This document shows positions 8,671 through 10,022 of a stretch of DNA of 10,022 nt, piece by piece. This stretch comes from Larix sibirica (Eukaryota > Streptophyta > Pinopsida > Pinales > Pinaceae). Numbering within the stretch: position 1 is the stretch's first letter; every line of letters begins with the position of its first letter. The notes beneath the pieces are model-generated. The model did no database searches and was not told the DNA's origin. It was given only the letters and a program-made list of their open reading frames with translations. Location of the stretch: contig NWUY0303868615.1 of NCBI GenBank assembly GCA_004151065.3, positions 1 through 10,022 on the forward strand, in the 5' to 3' direction. The translations under genes and the position numbers were made by a program.

Positions 8671-9353
8671 TATCTCTTAGGAGGTATCTCATACTATGAG
8701 CACTCTTCTTTCCCAGACTCTATGCACCCTCTTGGAACAGAGGGACCTTCTGCATGTTCTTTTCACACTTTCCCATCTCTGGAAGTATTCTTTCCTCTCC
8801 AGTCTAACTCATGTTTTCCCTTCAATTGATTTTCTTGATTTTATTTTCTCACCTCCTTTCTTATTCTAGCACATCATTCATGTCTTTTATCCCTCTGGAG
8901 TCTTTTCTCTTTTGGATCCATACTGCACCAATTTTTTCTCCCTTTTCCTCATGCCCCACCCCCATAGTGAAGGGCTTACGCTGCCATACTATCAGGGTTC
9001 ATTGAAATCAATCCCATATCCACAAACAACATCTTTATCCAGAGCGGAATTAACATCAAGAACCTCTTTCTTATACCTTATTGAAATATTTCTTCAGTGT
9101 GGCTATATGATTCACTCGACCCTATGGAAAATTCTATAACATAGCCTTCCTTCACATGAAAGAACCAAAAATCAATGGCTCTAGTCCGGATATTGTTCAG
9201 ATCTTTTAGTTCTTGAATCTTCTCCCTGGTCCATACTACTGGCCAAGCTGTGCTCCAGGTAGTATTTGTCTCAGTTTTCCTATGCACCCATTCAATAAAA
9301 AAAAGGAAACTCACAAAATAAAATCTCATGCATATCATAGTATATATACTCAT
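8671..9353 (-). other. Unassigned region upstream of gag with a 91-codon open stretch
   Basis: The minus strand has a 91-codon open stretch (9353-9078) with EWVHRKTETNTTW, TREKIQELKDLNNIR and AIDFWFFHVKEGYVIEF. In the same frame, but with stops, a Lys/Arg/Glu-rich stretch follows (DPKEKRLQRDKRHE near 8905, then EVRK, KGKHELDW and KEHAEGPSVPRG). The composition is protein-like, and the frame equals that of the 8666-8415 stretch, so it may be further 5' gag or a leader ORF. No family was recognised. The plus-strand reading frames here are pyrimidine-rich shadows. Confidence 0.3.
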
Positions 9354-10022
9354 CCTTCTAATCTTGGGCCGAAATCCACAGATTTTTAGTCTCTTTTTGC
9401 ACGAATTTGTCCTACTTACTCATAAACCATTGCTCAATCTCATCTTTGGCCAGTTTCCACCTCATTATTTCCTCCCAGCACAATCACTGCCAAGTCCCTA
9501 CAACAAAACCCTTGTTGCTTACAGTCTGTCAGACCCAGAGTTCAAATTCGTGTACCCAAAAAAACCCCAGGTGCATTGGCATCTAGAGATACCCTACAAA
9601 TATAGTACAATCTCACCTAATACACACACAGGAATCAATAGAGGCTTGAATTATAGCTGTGCAAGGAGGAACTAAGACATCACTATTTACCCTTTAAGAA
9701 TTCACACTCATTACATACATTGAATCCATAATTATCATACACTTAACAATTTAAATAATTCAGAATCATTCAAAACGGGCACGATGCGCAAGAGAATTAA
9801 ACAGAAACGGGGACTTCGTTATATATATATATATTTCTTATCCAAAAAGGGTATCAACATGCCATTGCATAGATTCATCTCAACAGCTTATACATTTCGT
9901 GGTTCTTCAGCACAACATATGCAACTAACAAAACTAGAAACATCCCATATTCATATTCCCAAAAACCCACAGATCTATACATTTGAACAAAACCAAGAAC
10001 ATCAACAACAACCCAACCCTTT
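9354..10022. other. Non-coding-looking leader or LTR-side DNA
   Basis: No coding domain was recognised on either strand. In the element's orientation this would be the 5' untranslated leader or the 5' LTR. No TG...CA ends, duplicated LTR or tRNA-complementary primer-binding site could be identified. The only simple feature is a TA repeat at 9820-9834. The plus-strand 115-codon open stretch (9328-9675) has no recognisable content. Confidence 0.35.
9820..9834. repeat. Short TA dinucleotide repeat
   Basis: About seven TA units. On the minus strand it lies upstream of the gag side of the element and could serve as a TATA-like element of an LTR promoter. A simple repeat is the more economical reading. 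Confidence 0.6.

Larger units (their letters stand above)
1..9353 (-). mobile_element. Decayed Ty3/gypsy-type LTR retrotransposon, internal region, partial
   Basis: Read on the minus strand, the window shows the order capsid, zinc knuckles, protease, RT, RNase H, integrase. Integrase after RT/RNase H is the Ty3/gypsy order (Ty1/copia has integrase before RT). Diagnostic remnants include four CCHC-type knuckles (7156-7631), LLGIDW of the protease (6219-6236), MPFGLKNAP (4561-4587) and YIDD (4486-4497) of RT, and a D-35-E pair in integrase (3030-3032 and 2922-2924). Many in-frame stops and several frameshifts make it a non-autonomous fossil. A long extra ORF follows integrase in the same orientation. 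Both LTRs, the primer-binding site and the polypurine tract were not found, so the outer limits are unknown. The upper limit given here is only the end of the last open stretch, and the lower end runs off the window. Confidence 0.93.

Noticed and set aside
8443-8829. A 128-codon plus-strand open frame
   Set aside because: The pyrimidine-rich plus strand gives Ser/Phe/Leu-rich shadow translations opposite a purine-rich, charged minus-strand sequence typical of a gag N-terminal region.

Overview
The window is a piece of plant nuclear DNA, A/T-rich, made up almost entirely of one large, decayed Ty3/gypsy-type LTR retrotransposon. Every credible coding signal is on the minus strand, so the element reads from high to low coordinates. 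No cellular gene, tRNA, rRNA or CRISPR array was recognised. The plant assignment rests on the gag-pol sequence style (several zinc knuckles, a VTRGGDRTG linker, an RT ending YIDDW, no chromodomain seen). A large-genome seed plant that keeps old elements would fit, but species or clade cannot be fixed from this sequence.

Layout, in element order: 10022-9354 is non-coding-looking leader or LTR-side DNA with a short TA repeat. 9353-8671 is an unassigned region with a 91-codon open stretch. 8670-8252 is a possible gag N-terminal region. 8251-7641 is the gag capsid. 7640-7096 is a nucleocapsid with several CCHC zinc knuckles. 7095-6723 is the gag-to-protease linker. 6722-6001 is the aspartic protease. 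6000-5106 is a tryptophan-rich, capsid-like module lying inside pol. 5105-4116 is reverse transcriptase, 4115-3528 RNase H, and 3527-2352 integrase. After about 0.8 kb of spacer (2351-1533) a further long open frame in the same orientation (ORF3, 1532 to beyond base 1) runs off the window.

All coding parts are broken. Damage is mainly in-frame stop codons plus a few single-base frameshifts (near 8048, 7354, 7100, 4700, 4251, 3860 and in an A-run near 231-245). One pol reading frame can nevertheless be followed from about 6720 to 4710 and another from about 3860 to 2352 without any net indel. The protease has a stop right after its catalytic Asp-Leu, and integrase has lost its first catalytic Asp and one zinc-ligand His, so this copy cannot be autonomous.

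The two least ordinary features are the capsid-like module between protease and RT, and the long ORF3 downstream of integrase in the position where some plant gypsy elements carry an env-like or accessory ORF. No LTR, primer-binding site or polypurine tract could be identified, so the element appears to extend beyond the window on at least the ORF3 side.
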